58,185 nucleotides of DNA from Mesorhizobium sp. GTDB lineage: Bacteria > Pseudomonadota > Alphaproteobacteria > Rhizobiales > Rhizobiaceae. Below the pieces are notes generated by a model. The model ran no database searches. It had not been told where the DNA came from and saw nothing but the letters and a program-made list of their open reading frames with translations. The translations under genes were made by a program, and so were the position numbers. The stretch is taken from positions 1-58,185 of the forward strand of contig NZ_SUGA01000036.1 in the NCBI RefSeq assembly GCF_004963255.1, given 5' to 3'. The stretch's first letter is position 1. Each line of letters starts with the position of its first letter. Of the stretch, positions 32,797 to 41,926 are shown one piece after another.

Positions 32797-33471
32797 CTAC
32801 TCCGTCTTCTCGTCCAGCAATCCTGAAATGAAATCGAACAGGCCAGGCCGCCTGTCGCGCCGAAGTCGCTCCGCCGCGACGATGGCGCGGACCTCGGCGA
32901 AGGCGCGGTCGAGATCGTCGTTGACAATGACGAAATCGTATTCCTTCCAATGCTCGATCTCGAGGCGAGCGTTCTTCAGCCTGGTCTCGATGACGGATTC
33001 CTGGTCCTCGGCGCGTCGCTTCAAGCGCGCCTTCAATTCCTTCATCGACGGCGGCAGGATGAAGATCGAGACGATATCGGCGCGCATCTTCTCCTTGAGC
33101 TGCTGGGCGCCTTGCCAGTCGATGTCGAACAGCATGTCGCGGCCTTCGGCCAGCGCGATTTCCGCCGGCTCGCGCGGCGTCGCATAGCAATTGCCGTGCA
33201 CCTCGGCCCATTCGAGCAGCGCGTCGGAATCGCGCAGCCGCTCGAACTCGCGCATGGAGCGGAAATGATAGTGGACGCCTTCGATCTCCGAACCGCGGCG
33301 CGGCCTCGTCGTGACGGAGACCGAAAGCTCCAGGCTTGGATCGCTCTCCAGAAGGTTGCGCGCGATCGTCGACTTGCCGGCGCCCGACGGCGACGAAAGC
33401 ACCAGCATCAATCCACGGCGGCGGATGCGGGATCCCAGATCCCTGGCAGCCGTCGGTTCCTTGGCAACCAT
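32797..33471 (-). CDS. gmk: Guanylate kinase
   Basis: 224 aa. Converts GMP and ATP to GDP and ADP. The P-loop SSPSGAGKST is at about residues 26-35, and SVTTRPRRGSEIEGVHYHF is the GMP-binding signature. DIDWQGAQQL closes the nucleotide site. The ATG at 33471 lies 5 bp after the yicC stop; the frame open upstream is within yicC. A short N-terminal extension (about 20 residues) before the first strand is usual in rhizobia. Last gene of the fab-mltG-yicC-gmk string. Confidence 0.96.
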   Translation of the reverse strand: MVAKEPTAARDLGSRIRRRGLMLVLSSPSGAGKSTIARNLLESDPSLELSVSVTTRPRRGSEIEGVHYHFRSMREFERLRDSDALLEWAEVHGNCYATPREPAEIALAEGRDMLFDIDWQGAQQLKEKMRADIVSIFILPPSMKELKARLKRRAEDQESVIETRLKNARLEIEHWKEYDFVIVNDDLDRAFAEVRAIVAAERLRRDRRPGLFDFISGLLDEKTE

Positions 33472-33476
33472 TCCCG

Positions 33477-34367
33477 TCACTCCAGATTCTGGACCTGTTC
33501 GCGAAACTGGTCGACCACCGCCTTGAGGTCCAGCCCGATCGCGGTGACCGCGGCGGCGTTCGACTTGGAGCACAAGGTATTCGATTCGCGATTGAATTCC
33601 TGCGCCAGAAAATCGAGCTTGCGGCCAATGGCGCCGCCGCCCTTGAGCAGCGTCCGCGCCGAAGCGACATGCGTCTTCAGCCGGTCGATCTCCTCGCGGA
33701 TGTCGGCCTTGGTGGCGAGGAAGGCGGCCTCCTGATGCAGCCGAACGGCATCGAGATTGGCCGAGGCATCCATCAACAGGCGTACCTGCTCCGTGATGCG
33801 CTCGCGGATTGCCGCAGGCTCGCGCGAGGGATCGGCTTCGGCCTTGAGCGTCAACGCCTCAATGGCGTCTATATGGCCGGAAAGCAGCGCGCCAAGTGCC
33901 GCGCCCTCGCCTTGTCGCGCCTGTTCCAGCCCGGTGAGCGCTGCCTCGAGCGCCGACAGGATCGCGGCATCAAGCGCGGCGCGCTCCTCCTCGGTCTCTA
34001 TCGCCTCGGGAATGTCGAGCACGCCGCGCAGCGAGAGCAGGCCGTCGGCGGTGGCTGGCTCAGTGCCGAACTGCTCCTGCAAGCGCTTCGCAAGCCCCGC
34101 CAGATCCTTGAGGAACGCCTCGTTGACGACCGGCTGGGCTTGCCTGGCAGCGGCGCGGCCGACGGTCAATGTCGCCTGGAAATTGCCGCGCGCGAAACGC
34201 TTCTGAACGGTCTGCCGGACGGCGGTCTCCAGCCGGTCGAAACCCTGCGGTAACCTCAGCCGAACCTCGGCGCTCTTGCCGTTCACCGATTTCACCTCCC
34301 AGGCTATCGAGGTGCCCTCGCTTTCCGCGGCGGACCGCGCGAAACCGGTCATGCTTTGCAGGCTCAT
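33477..34367 (-). CDS. YicC family protein (putative endoribonuclease)
   Basis: 296 aa, full length for YicC/YloC. MSLQSMTGFARSAAESEG is the strongly conserved start (SMTGFA), KSVNGKSAEVRLRLP follows, and the C-terminus has LDFLAQEFNRESNTLCSKS, the family's metal/RNA site. In E. coli YicC has been linked to RNA degradation and is encoded near gmk elsewhere; here gmk follows after 5 bp. Cytosolic. Confidence 0.93.
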   Translation of the reverse strand: MSLQSMTGFARSAAESEGTSIAWEVKSVNGKSAEVRLRLPQGFDRLETAVRQTVQKRFARGNFQATLTVGRAAARQAQPVVNEAFLKDLAGLAKRLQEQFGTEPATADGLLSLRGVLDIPEAIETEEERAALDAAILSALEAALTGLEQARQGEGAALGALLSGHIDAIEALTLKAEADPSREPAAIRERITEQVRLLMDASANLDAVRLHQEAAFLATKADIREEIDRLKTHVASARTLLKGGGAIGRKLDFLAQEFNRESNTLCSKSNAAAVTAIGLDLKAVVDQFREQVQNLE

Positions 34368-34497
34368 TGCCCTGTCCCCCTGTCGCAGGCCAACGCACGC
34401 GGCCCGGCGCTACACGCCCTAAAAACCGCCGGACGATCGGCCGGCGCCCCCTCAAAACATGAATATGGCGTTGCGTCAAAGGACGCGTGCGGCATGC

Positions 34498-35769
34498 TTA
34501 TTGAGCCGCGTCGCCGCCCGCGTCGCCATTCTCGCCGCTGTCGCCATTGTCTCCGGCGTCGCCGCCATCGGCATTGCCGTCGGGAACGGCCGGGGCCGTC
34601 GTCTGGCCGGAAGCCTTGGCGGCGGCGTCCGCCTGCTTCTTCTGCAGCGCCCGATAGCGGGCGACATTCTGGTTGTGCTCTTCCAGCGTCGCGGCAAAGA
34701 CGTGGCCGCCATTGCCGTCGGCAACGAAATAGAGATCGTCGGTCTTCGACGGATTGGCAACCGCTTCGAGCGCCGCACGGCCGGGATTGGCGATCGGCGT
34801 CGGCGGCAGGCCCTTGACCAGATAGGTGTTGTAGGGCGTCTGCTTGTCGAGATCGGACTGATAGATCGGCCGGTCGGTGGGTTTGCCCTTGCCGCCGAAC
34901 AGACCATAGATGATGGTCGGGTCGGATTGCAGCCGCATGCCCTTGGCCAGCCGGTTGAGGAAGACGGCGGCAACGCGCGAACGTTCGTCGCTCCGGCCCG
35001 TTTCCTTCTCCACGATCGAGGCCAGCGTGACGAAATCATCGATGTTGGCGATCGGCAGGTCGGGCGCGCGATGCGACCAGACGTCCTCGACCAGCTTCTT
35101 CTGGTCGGCGACAAGCTTGTCGATCATCTGCTGGCGGGTGGCGCCGCGGGTGAAGCGCAACGTGTCGGTGGCGATGCTGCCCTCCGGCGGCAGGCTCGCC
35201 GGCATGTCGCCGGTGAGCGCCTCCTGATCGGCCACGCGCTGCAACGCCTGCTCAACCGTCAGCCCTTCGGGGATGGTGAGGGAGTACATCACCGACTTGC
35301 CGCTCTTGAAGAGCTCCATGATGTCGCGCATCGAGGCGCGCGGCTTGATGGCGTATTCACCGGCCTTCAGGGCCGATTCATTGCCGGTGGCGCGCACGCC
35401 GAGCCGGAAGATGCGGGCATCGCTGATCAGGCTGCGGCGTTCCAGCTGATCGGCGATCTCCTGCACGCCGGTGTTGGGCTTGATCATGAAGGTGTCGCCA
35501 TTGGCGGACGGGCCGGGCTCGACGAATGCCTGCATGCCGAAATAGAGCGCGGCCCCCGAGGCGAGCACGAGAAGGATCGCCACGGACAGGAAGAAATTCA
35601 GGAATACCACGACCTGGCTGCGCGAGGCGCGCGAGCGCTTCGACGGCGGCGGCGTGCCGGCTTCCGGGCGCAATGCCTCGGCGGCCGTCTTGGGCACGAT
35701 CGGACCCTTCGTGCCTTGCCGTCCAAAATCCCCGCCGCCCGGATTTGTGCTCCCCGGATCTGTGCTCAT
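34498..35769 (-). CDS. mltG: Endolytic murein transglycosylase MltG
   Basis: 423 aa. A cytoplasmic Pro/Ser-rich tail (1-50), one membrane helix (about 53-78), a LysM-like region, and the YceG/MltG catalytic domain. The catalytic glutamate lies in LASIVEKETGRSDERSRVAA, with NRLAKGMRLQSDPTIIYGL after it. MltG cuts nascent peptidoglycan strands and limits their length. The C-terminal 40 residues are a low-complexity Asp/Gly/Asn tail not needed for the fold. It lies 160 bp after fabF on the same strand, a common alphaproteobacterial arrangement. Confidence 0.95.
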   Translation of the reverse strand: MSTDPGSTNPGGGDFGRQGTKGPIVPKTAAEALRPEAGTPPPSKRSRASRSQVVVFLNFFLSVAILLVLASGAALYFGMQAFVEPGPSANGDTFMIKPNTGVQEIADQLERRSLISDARIFRLGVRATGNESALKAGEYAIKPRASMRDIMELFKSGKSVMYSLTIPEGLTVEQALQRVADQEALTGDMPASLPPEGSIATDTLRFTRGATRQQMIDKLVADQKKLVEDVWSHRAPDLPIANIDDFVTLASIVEKETGRSDERSRVAAVFLNRLAKGMRLQSDPTIIYGLFGGKGKPTDRPIYQSDLDKQTPYNTYLVKGLPPTPIANPGRAALEAVANPSKTDDLYFVADGNGGHVFAATLEEHNQNVARYRALQKKQADAAAKASGQTTAPAVPDGNADGGDAGDNGDSGENGDAGGDAAQ

Positions 35770-35929
35770 GGGCGCGCCCTACCGTTTGATCTTGCAACGA
35801 ATCCCCCAGCAACAAGCTAGGGGAGAATTTGGCAAAAATGACGGCAGGTGGCGGGACTGCCGACTGGTTGTCCGAGCAATCCGAGGAAGAGCGCCGCGCC
35901 CTCTTCCCGGGATTGCCCCGGTTGGCCTT

Positions 35930-37192
35930 TCAGCCATTGTAGCGCTGGAAGACGAGCGATGCGTTGGTGCCGCCGAAACCGAAGGAATTCGACAGCGCGA
36001 CGTCGATCTGGCGCTGGCGCGGCTTGTTCGGCACGAGATCGATCGCCGTCTCGCGTTCCGGATTGTCGAGATTGATCGTGGCGGGGGCGATGTTGTCGCG
36101 GATGGCAAGGATCGAGAAGATCGCTTCCGCGGCGCCCGCGGCGCCCAGCAGATGGCCGACCGACGACTTGGTCGACGACATCGAGATTTTCGAGGCGGCA
36201 TTGCCGACCAGACGCTCGACCGCGCCAAGCTCGATCGTGTCGGCCATGGTCGAGGTGCCATGGGCATTGATGTAATCGACATCGGCGGGAGAAAGCTTCG
36301 CCCGGTTCAGCGCCGCCGTCATGCAGCGGAAGGCGCCGTCGCCGTCCTCGGCCGGGGCAGTGATATGGTAGGCGTCGCCGGTCAGTCCGTAGCCGGTGAC
36401 TTCGGCATAGATCTTGGCGCCGCGCGCCTTGGCGTGCTCGAGCTCTTCCAGCACGACAACGCCGGCGCCCTCGCCCATGACGAAGCCGTCACGGTCGCGG
36501 TCATAGGGACGCGAGGCGGTCTCAGGCGTATCGTTGCGGTCGGTGGAGAGCGCGCGGCAGGCGGCGAAGCCCGCGATCGACAGCCGGGTGACCGGCGCCT
36601 CGGCGCCGCCCGCCACCATGACGTCAGCATCGCCCCACATGATCAGCCGGGCCGCGTCGCCAATGGCGTGCGCGCCGGTCGAGCAGGCGGTGACGACCGC
36701 ATGGTTCGGGCCTTTCAGGCCGTGACGGATGGAGACCTGGCCAGAGACCAGATTGATGATCTGCCCGGGGATGAAGAACGGGCTGATGCGGCGCGGTCCG
36801 CGATCCTTGAGGATCATCGCGTTTTCGGCGATGCCGTCGATGCCGCCGATGCCTGAGCCGATCAGCACGCCGGTGGCACACTGATCCTCATGTGTCTCAG
36901 GCTTCCAGCCGGAATCGGCCAGCGCCTCGTCGGCGGCCGCGATGCCGTAAAGGATGAAGTCGCCGATCTTGCGCAGTTCCTTCGGCTCGAGCACGGCCTC
37001 TGGATTGAAGGTGCCATTCGAGCCGTCGCCGCGCGGGATGATGTGGGCGATCTTGCAGGCAAGATCGTCCACCTCGAACTCGGTGACGCGGCGGCAGGCG
37101 CTGCGGCCGGAGAGCAATTCCCGCCAGCTATGCTCGACGCCCATGCCAAACGGCGAAAGCAGGCCAAGGCCCGTGACGACGACACGCCTCAT
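35930..37192 (-). CDS. fabF: 3-oxoacyl-ACP synthase II
   Basis: 420 aa. Elongating condensing enzyme of fatty acid synthesis. The active-site cysteine is in VTACSTGAHAIG, and the two histidines are in NAHGTST and SVGHLLGAAGA, with the G-F-G-G-T-N motif near the end. The start MRRVVVTGLGLLSPFG is typical. acpP ends 34 bp upstream, so the carrier and its enzyme are co-transcribed, and mltG follows. Confidence 0.97.
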   Translation of the reverse strand: MRRVVVTGLGLLSPFGMGVEHSWRELLSGRSACRRVTEFEVDDLACKIAHIIPRGDGSNGTFNPEAVLEPKELRKIGDFILYGIAAADEALADSGWKPETHEDQCATGVLIGSGIGGIDGIAENAMILKDRGPRRISPFFIPGQIINLVSGQVSIRHGLKGPNHAVVTACSTGAHAIGDAARLIMWGDADVMVAGGAEAPVTRLSIAGFAACRALSTDRNDTPETASRPYDRDRDGFVMGEGAGVVVLEELEHAKARGAKIYAEVTGYGLTGDAYHITAPAEDGDGAFRCMTAALNRAKLSPADVDYINAHGTSTMADTIELGAVERLVGNAASKISMSSTKSSVGHLLGAAGAAEAIFSILAIRDNIAPATINLDNPERETAIDLVPNKPRQRQIDVALSNSFGFGGTNASLVFQRYNG

Positions 37193-37226
37193 CGCAGGTC
37201 CTCCCCGATTATGCCTGCGAAAGAAC

Positions 37227-37463
37227 TCAGGCCGAGGCCTTGTCGATGTACTTCACGGCGTCGCCGACGGTGAGGATGGTCTCGGCGGCATCGTCGGGAA
37301 TCTCTACGCCGAACTCTTCTTCGAACGCCATGACGAGTTCGACCGTGTCGAGGCTGTCCGCGCCCAGGTCGTCGATGAAGCTCGCCTGCTCCGTCACCTT
37401 GTCGGCATCGACGCCGAGATGCTCGATGACGATCTTCTTGACGCGCTCTGCGGTGTCACTCAT
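37227..37463 (-). CDS. acpP: Acyl carrier protein
   Basis: 78 aa, acidic, all-helical. DDLGADSLDTVELVMAFEEE contains the D-S-L motif whose serine receives the 4'-phosphopantetheine arm that carries growing acyl chains. Position between fabG and fabF matches the common fab cluster. The 204-bp gap before it suggests that it also has its own strong promoter. Confidence 0.97.
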   Translation of the reverse strand: MSDTAERVKKIVIEHLGVDADKVTEQASFIDDLGADSLDTVELVMAFEEEFGVEIPDDAAETILTVGDAVKYIDKASA

Positions 37464-37667
37464 TTGGGCAATCCTCGTCTTATGTTTGTCGATCTTCGTT
37501 AGCGGGCGGAATGCCGCTAATCAAGCTGAAAGATGGTCCTGCGGGCAACGCAACGCCACAGGACCGGTTTTTGCCCGAACCGCCGGGTTGCGGGCCGCAT
37601 TACACGAAAAATGCCGGGCGTCCAAGCCGAAATGGCTGTTTTCACAGGCCTGCCCGACCTTGCCCGG

Positions 37668-38405
37668 TCAGATCATCGCCATGCCACCATTCACATGAAT
37701 GGTCTGGCCGGTGACGTAAGCCGCCTCATTGGAAGCAAGGTAGGCGACGGCGGACGCGACCTCGGCGCTGGTGCCCATGCGCCTTGTCGGGATGGCGGCC
37801 ATGATCGTCTCTTTCTGCTTGTCGTTGAGCTTGTCGGTCATGGCCGATTCGATGAAGCCCGGGGCGACGCAGTTGACGGTGATGTTGCGGGTGGCGATCT
37901 CCTGCGCCAGCGACTTGGAAAAGCCGATCATGCCGGCCTTGGAGGCGCAGTAATTGGTCTGGCCGGGATTGCCGGTGACGCCGACCACGGAAGTGATATT
38001 GATGATGCGGCCATGGCGGCGGCGCATCATCGGATGGGTCAGCTCGCGGGTGAGCCGGAACACGGCGGTGAGGTTGACCTCGATCACGCTGTCCCAGTCA
38101 GCGTCCGACATGCGCACGAACAGGCCATCCTTGGTGATGCCGGCATTGTTGACCAGGATATCGACGCCTTCGAGATCCGCTTCCGCTTTCTGGCCGAGCG
38201 CCTTCACCGCGTCGCGGTCGGTCAAGTCGGCCGGAAACAGCTTTACGCGGTCGCCGAGCTCACCCGCCAACGCTTCCAGCTTCTCCACGCGCGTGCCGTG
38301 CAGGCCGACGATGGCGCCCTGGCTGTGCAGCACCCTGGCGATCGCCTCGCCGATGCCTCCCGATGCGCCGGTGACGAGCGCCTTGCGGCCGGTCAGTTCG
38401 AACAT
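37668..38405 (-). CDS. fabG: 3-oxoacyl-ACP reductase
   Basis: 245 aa short-chain dehydrogenase. TGASGGIGEAIARV binds NADPH, NNAGIT is the SDR structural motif, ITSVVGV carries the catalytic serine, and Y-CASK supplies Y and K (NYCASKAGMIG). The C-terminus GGMAMI is typical of FabG. It reduces the 3-keto group in each elongation cycle. It sits between fabD (60 bp upstream) and acpP. Confidence 0.96.
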   Translation of the reverse strand: MFELTGRKALVTGASGGIGEAIARVLHSQGAIVGLHGTRVEKLEALAGELGDRVKLFPADLTDRDAVKALGQKAEADLEGVDILVNNAGITKDGLFVRMSDADWDSVIEVNLTAVFRLTRELTHPMMRRRHGRIINITSVVGVTGNPGQTNYCASKAGMIGFSKSLAQEIATRNITVNCVAPGFIESAMTDKLNDKQKETIMAAIPTRRMGTSAEVASAVAYLASNEAAYVTGQTIHVNGGMAMI

Positions 38406-38465
38406 TTTTCTCTCCTGATCTCAGAGGGGCACCCTTGGCACAGGCGCCGTCAAATCGCCAGCCTG

Positions 38466-39407
38466 TCAGGCGAGCGCCGCCAGCGCCGCCTCGACGTCCG
38501 CCGCCGTGCCGATGGCGCCGGTGACGATGTCGCGGTTGATGCGGCGCGCCAGGCCCGACAGCACCTTGCCGGCGCCGACCTCGTAAAGCGTGGCGACGCC
38601 ATTGGCGCCGAACCATTCCACCGTCTCGCGCCAGCGCACGCGGCCGGTCACCTGCTGGACCAGCCGGCGAGCGATCTCATCCGGGTCACTGGTCGGCGTC
38701 ACCGTCACGTTCGAGACGACCGGGACCACCGGCGCCTGCTTTGCCACGCCGGCCAGCGCCTCGCGCATGATGTCGGCCGCCGGCGCCATCAGCGCCGAGT
38801 GGAAGGGGGCCGAAACCTGCAGCATCAGCGCCCGCTTGGCGCCCTTTTCGGTGCACAGCTTCGCCGCCAGCTCGACCGCCGCCTTGGCGCCTGAAATCAC
38901 CAGCTGGCCGCCGCCATTGTCGTTGGCGACCTGGCAGACGGAGCCGTTGGCCGCTTCCGCGCATGCCGCTTCGACATCGGCATGTTCGAGTCCGATGATG
39001 GCGGCCATGGCGCCCTCGCCGGCCGGCACCGCCGCCTGCATGGCATTGCCGCGGGTCCTGAGCAGCTTCGCAGCATCGCCGACCGAAACGAAGCCGGCGG
39101 CGGCAAGGGCGGAATATTCGCCTAGCGAATGGCCGGCCACATAGGCCACCTTGTCCTTCAGCGAGAAGCCGCGCGCTTCTAGCGCCCGCATCGCCGCCAG
39201 CGATACCGCCATCAGCGCCGGCTGGGCGTTGGCGGTCAGCGTCAGCGTCTCTTCCGGGCCTTCCCAGATCAGTTTCGACAGGTTTTCGCCGAGTGCTGCG
39301 TCCACTTCCTCGAAGACGCGGCGCGCTTCCGGGAATTGATCGGCGAGGTCCTTGCCCATGCCGACGGCCTGGCTGCCCTGACCCGGAAAGGTGAATGCGA
39401 CGGCCAT
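38466..39407 (-). CDS. fabD: Malonyl-CoA:ACP transacylase
   Basis: 313 aa. FTFPGQGSQAVGMGKDL is the conserved start and VAGHSLGEYSAL carries the nucleophilic serine; the partner histidine lies in SAPFHSALM, with QVTGRVRW near the C-terminal end. It loads malonyl groups onto AcpP. First gene of the fabD-fabG-acpP-fabF string. It is divergent from the LTA-synthase-like gene. Confidence 0.96.
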   Translation of the reverse strand: MAVAFTFPGQGSQAVGMGKDLADQFPEARRVFEEVDAALGENLSKLIWEGPEETLTLTANAQPALMAVSLAAMRALEARGFSLKDKVAYVAGHSLGEYSALAAAGFVSVGDAAKLLRTRGNAMQAAVPAGEGAMAAIIGLEHADVEAACAEAANGSVCQVANDNGGGQLVISGAKAAVELAAKLCTEKGAKRALMLQVSAPFHSALMAPAADIMREALAGVAKQAPVVPVVSNVTVTPTSDPDEIARRLVQQVTGRVRWRETVEWFGANGVATLYEVGAGKVLSGLARRINRDIVTGAIGTAADVEAALAALA

Positions 39408-39682
39408 TTTGGTCTCTCCAGAGGCTGGTTTTTCCCTGCCTCTGGCGCAAGGCGGACGGCCAAGTCAAGCCCGCGGGCATCCCTTTAACCCGTCTTTCAG
39501 CCGGAAAACCCGGCTGACTCCCTGTTCCAAAAGGCTTTTTGGCGATCACACCTGATGAAAACCGCTCACGTTTACTTTGCTGGCTCTTCTTATTTCCGCC
39601 ACAGGCGCTAGCTTTGCGTGACACTTTGATGACAAAGCCGTGACGCGCGCGGAAGACGTGTTGCGTGGGCCGGGGGAGTTCA

Positions 39683-41608
39683 GTGGCAAGGATCAGGAAA
39701 GGCGCGGCCAAGCCCGTGCCGCAATTTTTGGAAGACGATCCGTCCACCGGCTACCTGCCGGGGCGACCCTGGCCGACTGTACGCTACGGCCTGGCGACGC
39801 TGCTCGTCTCCGCTCTTCTTGTGTTCGCGATCGAATGGATTGTGCGCGGCGATTTCTTCGGCACGGTCGATTTCTTCCTGCAGCCCTTCAAGCCGGGCTG
39901 GACCACCATCATCGTCTTCGCGCTGGTGCTGGTCGGGCTGGATGCCGTGATTGGCCGCAGCCACCAGAGCCTGATGATAGTGGCGCCGCTAACGCTGGCA
40001 TTGGCCTTTGTCGGTCACCAGAAATCGCATTATCTCGGCGATCCGCTCTATCCGACGGATTTCCTGTTCGCCCGCCAGATCATGGCGCTGATGCCCCTTT
40101 TGGTGCGCGAACGGCCATGGACGGCCATCATGCTGGCCGCGGCAATCGTCGGCGGGCTGGCGCTGCTGGTCTATGGCTGGCGGACCTGGCGCCGGCGGGT
40201 GCCGATCCTCAGCCGCAAGGGCCGCCTGGCGCGGCTGGCGCTTGCCGTGCCGCTGCTCGCCTTCTTCGTCTCGATCATGGACTACGCCACCTTTTCGTGG
40301 ACGCGCGACCGGCTGCAGATCATCCCGATCATGTGGGACCAGAAGGAAAACTACGCCTCGAACGGTTTTGCGCTGGCCTTCGCGATGAATGTGCCGATGG
40401 CGCATGTCTCGGCGCCGCCTGGTTATTCCGAAATGGCGATGGACGCGATCCAGCGCTCCGACGTCGCCGCTTCGGTGCCGGAGGAGAAGCCGGATATCGT
40501 GGTGGTGATGAGCGAATCCTTCTGGGATCCGACGCGACTGCCGGGCGTCACCATCAAGCCCGACCCGATCCCGACCGTGCGCGCCTTGCGCTCCGGCTCG
40601 ATGTTCTCGCCCGAATTCGGCGGCATGACCGCCAACATCGAGTTCGAGGCGCTGACCGGCTTCTCCAACGCCTTCCTGCCGGCCGGCTCGATCCCCTACC
40701 AGCAATATGTGCGCACGCCGACGCCCTCGCTGGCGACCTTCCTGAAGAGCGAGGGCTACCGGGCGCGCGCCATCCATCCCGGCACCAACTGGTTCTGGAA
40801 CCGTGGTGCCGTCTATGCCGATTTCGGCTTCAGCGACTTTCGCTCCGAGGAGACGCTGCCGCCGATGGAAAAGCGCGGGCCGCTGGCGTCCGACGCGGCG
40901 ATGACCGATGAGATCATCCGCGAGGCCGACGCCAGCGACGATCCTGTGTTCCTGTTCGCCGTCAGCCTGCAGAACCATGGCCCTTACGAGCCCTATCGCT
41001 ATTACAATCCGACGCATTCGGTCGAGGCGCCGATCAGTTCCTGGGCACGGGAATCGCTGCTTTCCTACGCCGAGGGCTCGGCCGACGCCGACCATGGCCT
41101 GCAGCGGCTGATCGACTGGGCGAAGAAGCGTGAGCGGCCGACCATCATCGCCTTCTTCGGCGACCACCTGCCGCCGCTCGGACCCGTCTATGTCGAGACC
41201 GGCTTCCTCAAGGACAATGTCGCGCCGCGCAAGGAGCCTAGCGACGCCGCGCTCGAGCACCACGACACGCCGCTGGTGATCTGGTCGAACCGCTCCGGTC
41301 CGGTGCAGAACCTGGGCGCCGTGAGCCCGGCCTTCCTGCCCTACCACATCCTGACCACGGCCGGCATCACGCATCCTTATTACACCGGCTTCCTCGGCGC
41401 GCTGCGCGAGCATTACCGGGTGGTCGACCGCAACCTGCTTTTGTCGCCCGCGGGCGAAGCGACGCCGGACTGGGCGCGGCAGAAGCAGATCGATCCGAAG
41501 ATCAACGATTTCCGGCTCATCCAATACGACATGATGTTCGGCAAGCGCCACTCGGCGCCCGACTTCTTCCCCGAGACGGTGAACAAGCTGGTTGCGCATA
41601 CGAGTTGA
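39683..41608 (+). CDS. LTA synthase/sulfatase family membrane phosphotransferase
   Basis: 641 aa. Five N-terminal membrane helices (to about residue 225) carry a large extracytoplasmic sulfatase-fold domain. VVVMSESFWD has a metal-binding glutamate, GGMTANIEFEALTG places a threonine where LtaS has its nucleophile, and FFGDHLPPLG supplies metal-binding D and H. In Gram-negatives such proteins transfer phosphoglycerol, often to periplasmic glucans (OpgB-like), so glucan or glycolipid decoration is a fair guess. I used the GTG at 39683 with GGGGGAG upstream rather than the GTG at 39665. Confidence 0.85.
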   Translation: MARIRKGAAKPVPQFLEDDPSTGYLPGRPWPTVRYGLATLLVSALLVFAIEWIVRGDFFGTVDFFLQPFKPGWTTIIVFALVLVGLDAVIGRSHQSLMIVAPLTLALAFVGHQKSHYLGDPLYPTDFLFARQIMALMPLLVRERPWTAIMLAAAIVGGLALLVYGWRTWRRRVPILSRKGRLARLALAVPLLAFFVSIMDYATFSWTRDRLQIIPIMWDQKENYASNGFALAFAMNVPMAHVSAPPGYSEMAMDAIQRSDVAASVPEEKPDIVVVMSESFWDPTRLPGVTIKPDPIPTVRALRSGSMFSPEFGGMTANIEFEALTGFSNAFLPAGSIPYQQYVRTPTPSLATFLKSEGYRARAIHPGTNWFWNRGAVYADFGFSDFRSEETLPPMEKRGPLASDAAMTDEIIREADASDDPVFLFAVSLQNHGPYEPYRYYNPTHSVEAPISSWARESLLSYAEGSADADHGLQRLIDWAKKRERPTIIAFFGDHLPPLGPVYVETGFLKDNVAPRKEPSDAALEHHDTPLVIWSNRSGPVQNLGAVSPAFLPYHILTTAGITHPYYTGFLGALREHYRVVDRNLLLSPAGEATPDWARQKQIDPKINDFRLIQYDMMFGKRHSAPDFFPETVNKLVAHTS

Positions 41609-41926
41609 GATCGGCCACCATTCCGCAGGCGTCGGAGAAATCAGGCCCTGCGGCATTGTGGAATCCTGGATCCTGGCTGCCGGCCTTGCGTTCCCGCGAA
41701 ATTGCTATATAGACGCCCCCAATCTGCCGGTCCTTGCTGGGGGCTGAACGGAGGGCCGTGGCTTTTCGAAGCCGCGACACGAAGCCAGAAGCGCTTTTAG
41801 CCTCCCGTGTCTCCGCTCTCGACCGCTCGTGATGCTCCTTTCTTCCCCGTTCCGTCGGGTCAGACAAGTTGCAGAGGCTTAGCCGCGAGGGCCGGACAGA
41901 GAAACGAAGAAAGGCAGAAAGACATA
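41609..41926. other. 318-bp region holding the rpsF promoter and long 5' leader
   Basis: No gene. TATATA at 41706-41711 (within GCTATATAGACGCCC) is a plausible -10 box for the ribosomal operon. This would give a leader of roughly 200 nt, long enough for a structured regulatory RNA. A GGCTTTTCGAAGCC hairpin occurs at about 41760-41773. GAAAGGC-type purines precede the rpsF ATG. Confidence 0.5.

Noticed and set aside
37535..37567. GGTCCTG/CAGGACC stem near TTTTT between acpP and fabG
   Set aside because: The T run lies on the forward-strand side, while both flanking genes are reverse; it is not positioned to terminate either of them.
41685..41711. CTTGCG/TATATA as a full -35/-10 promoter for rpsF
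   Set aside because: The spacing is only about 14-15 bp; only the -10-like box was kept as a possibility.
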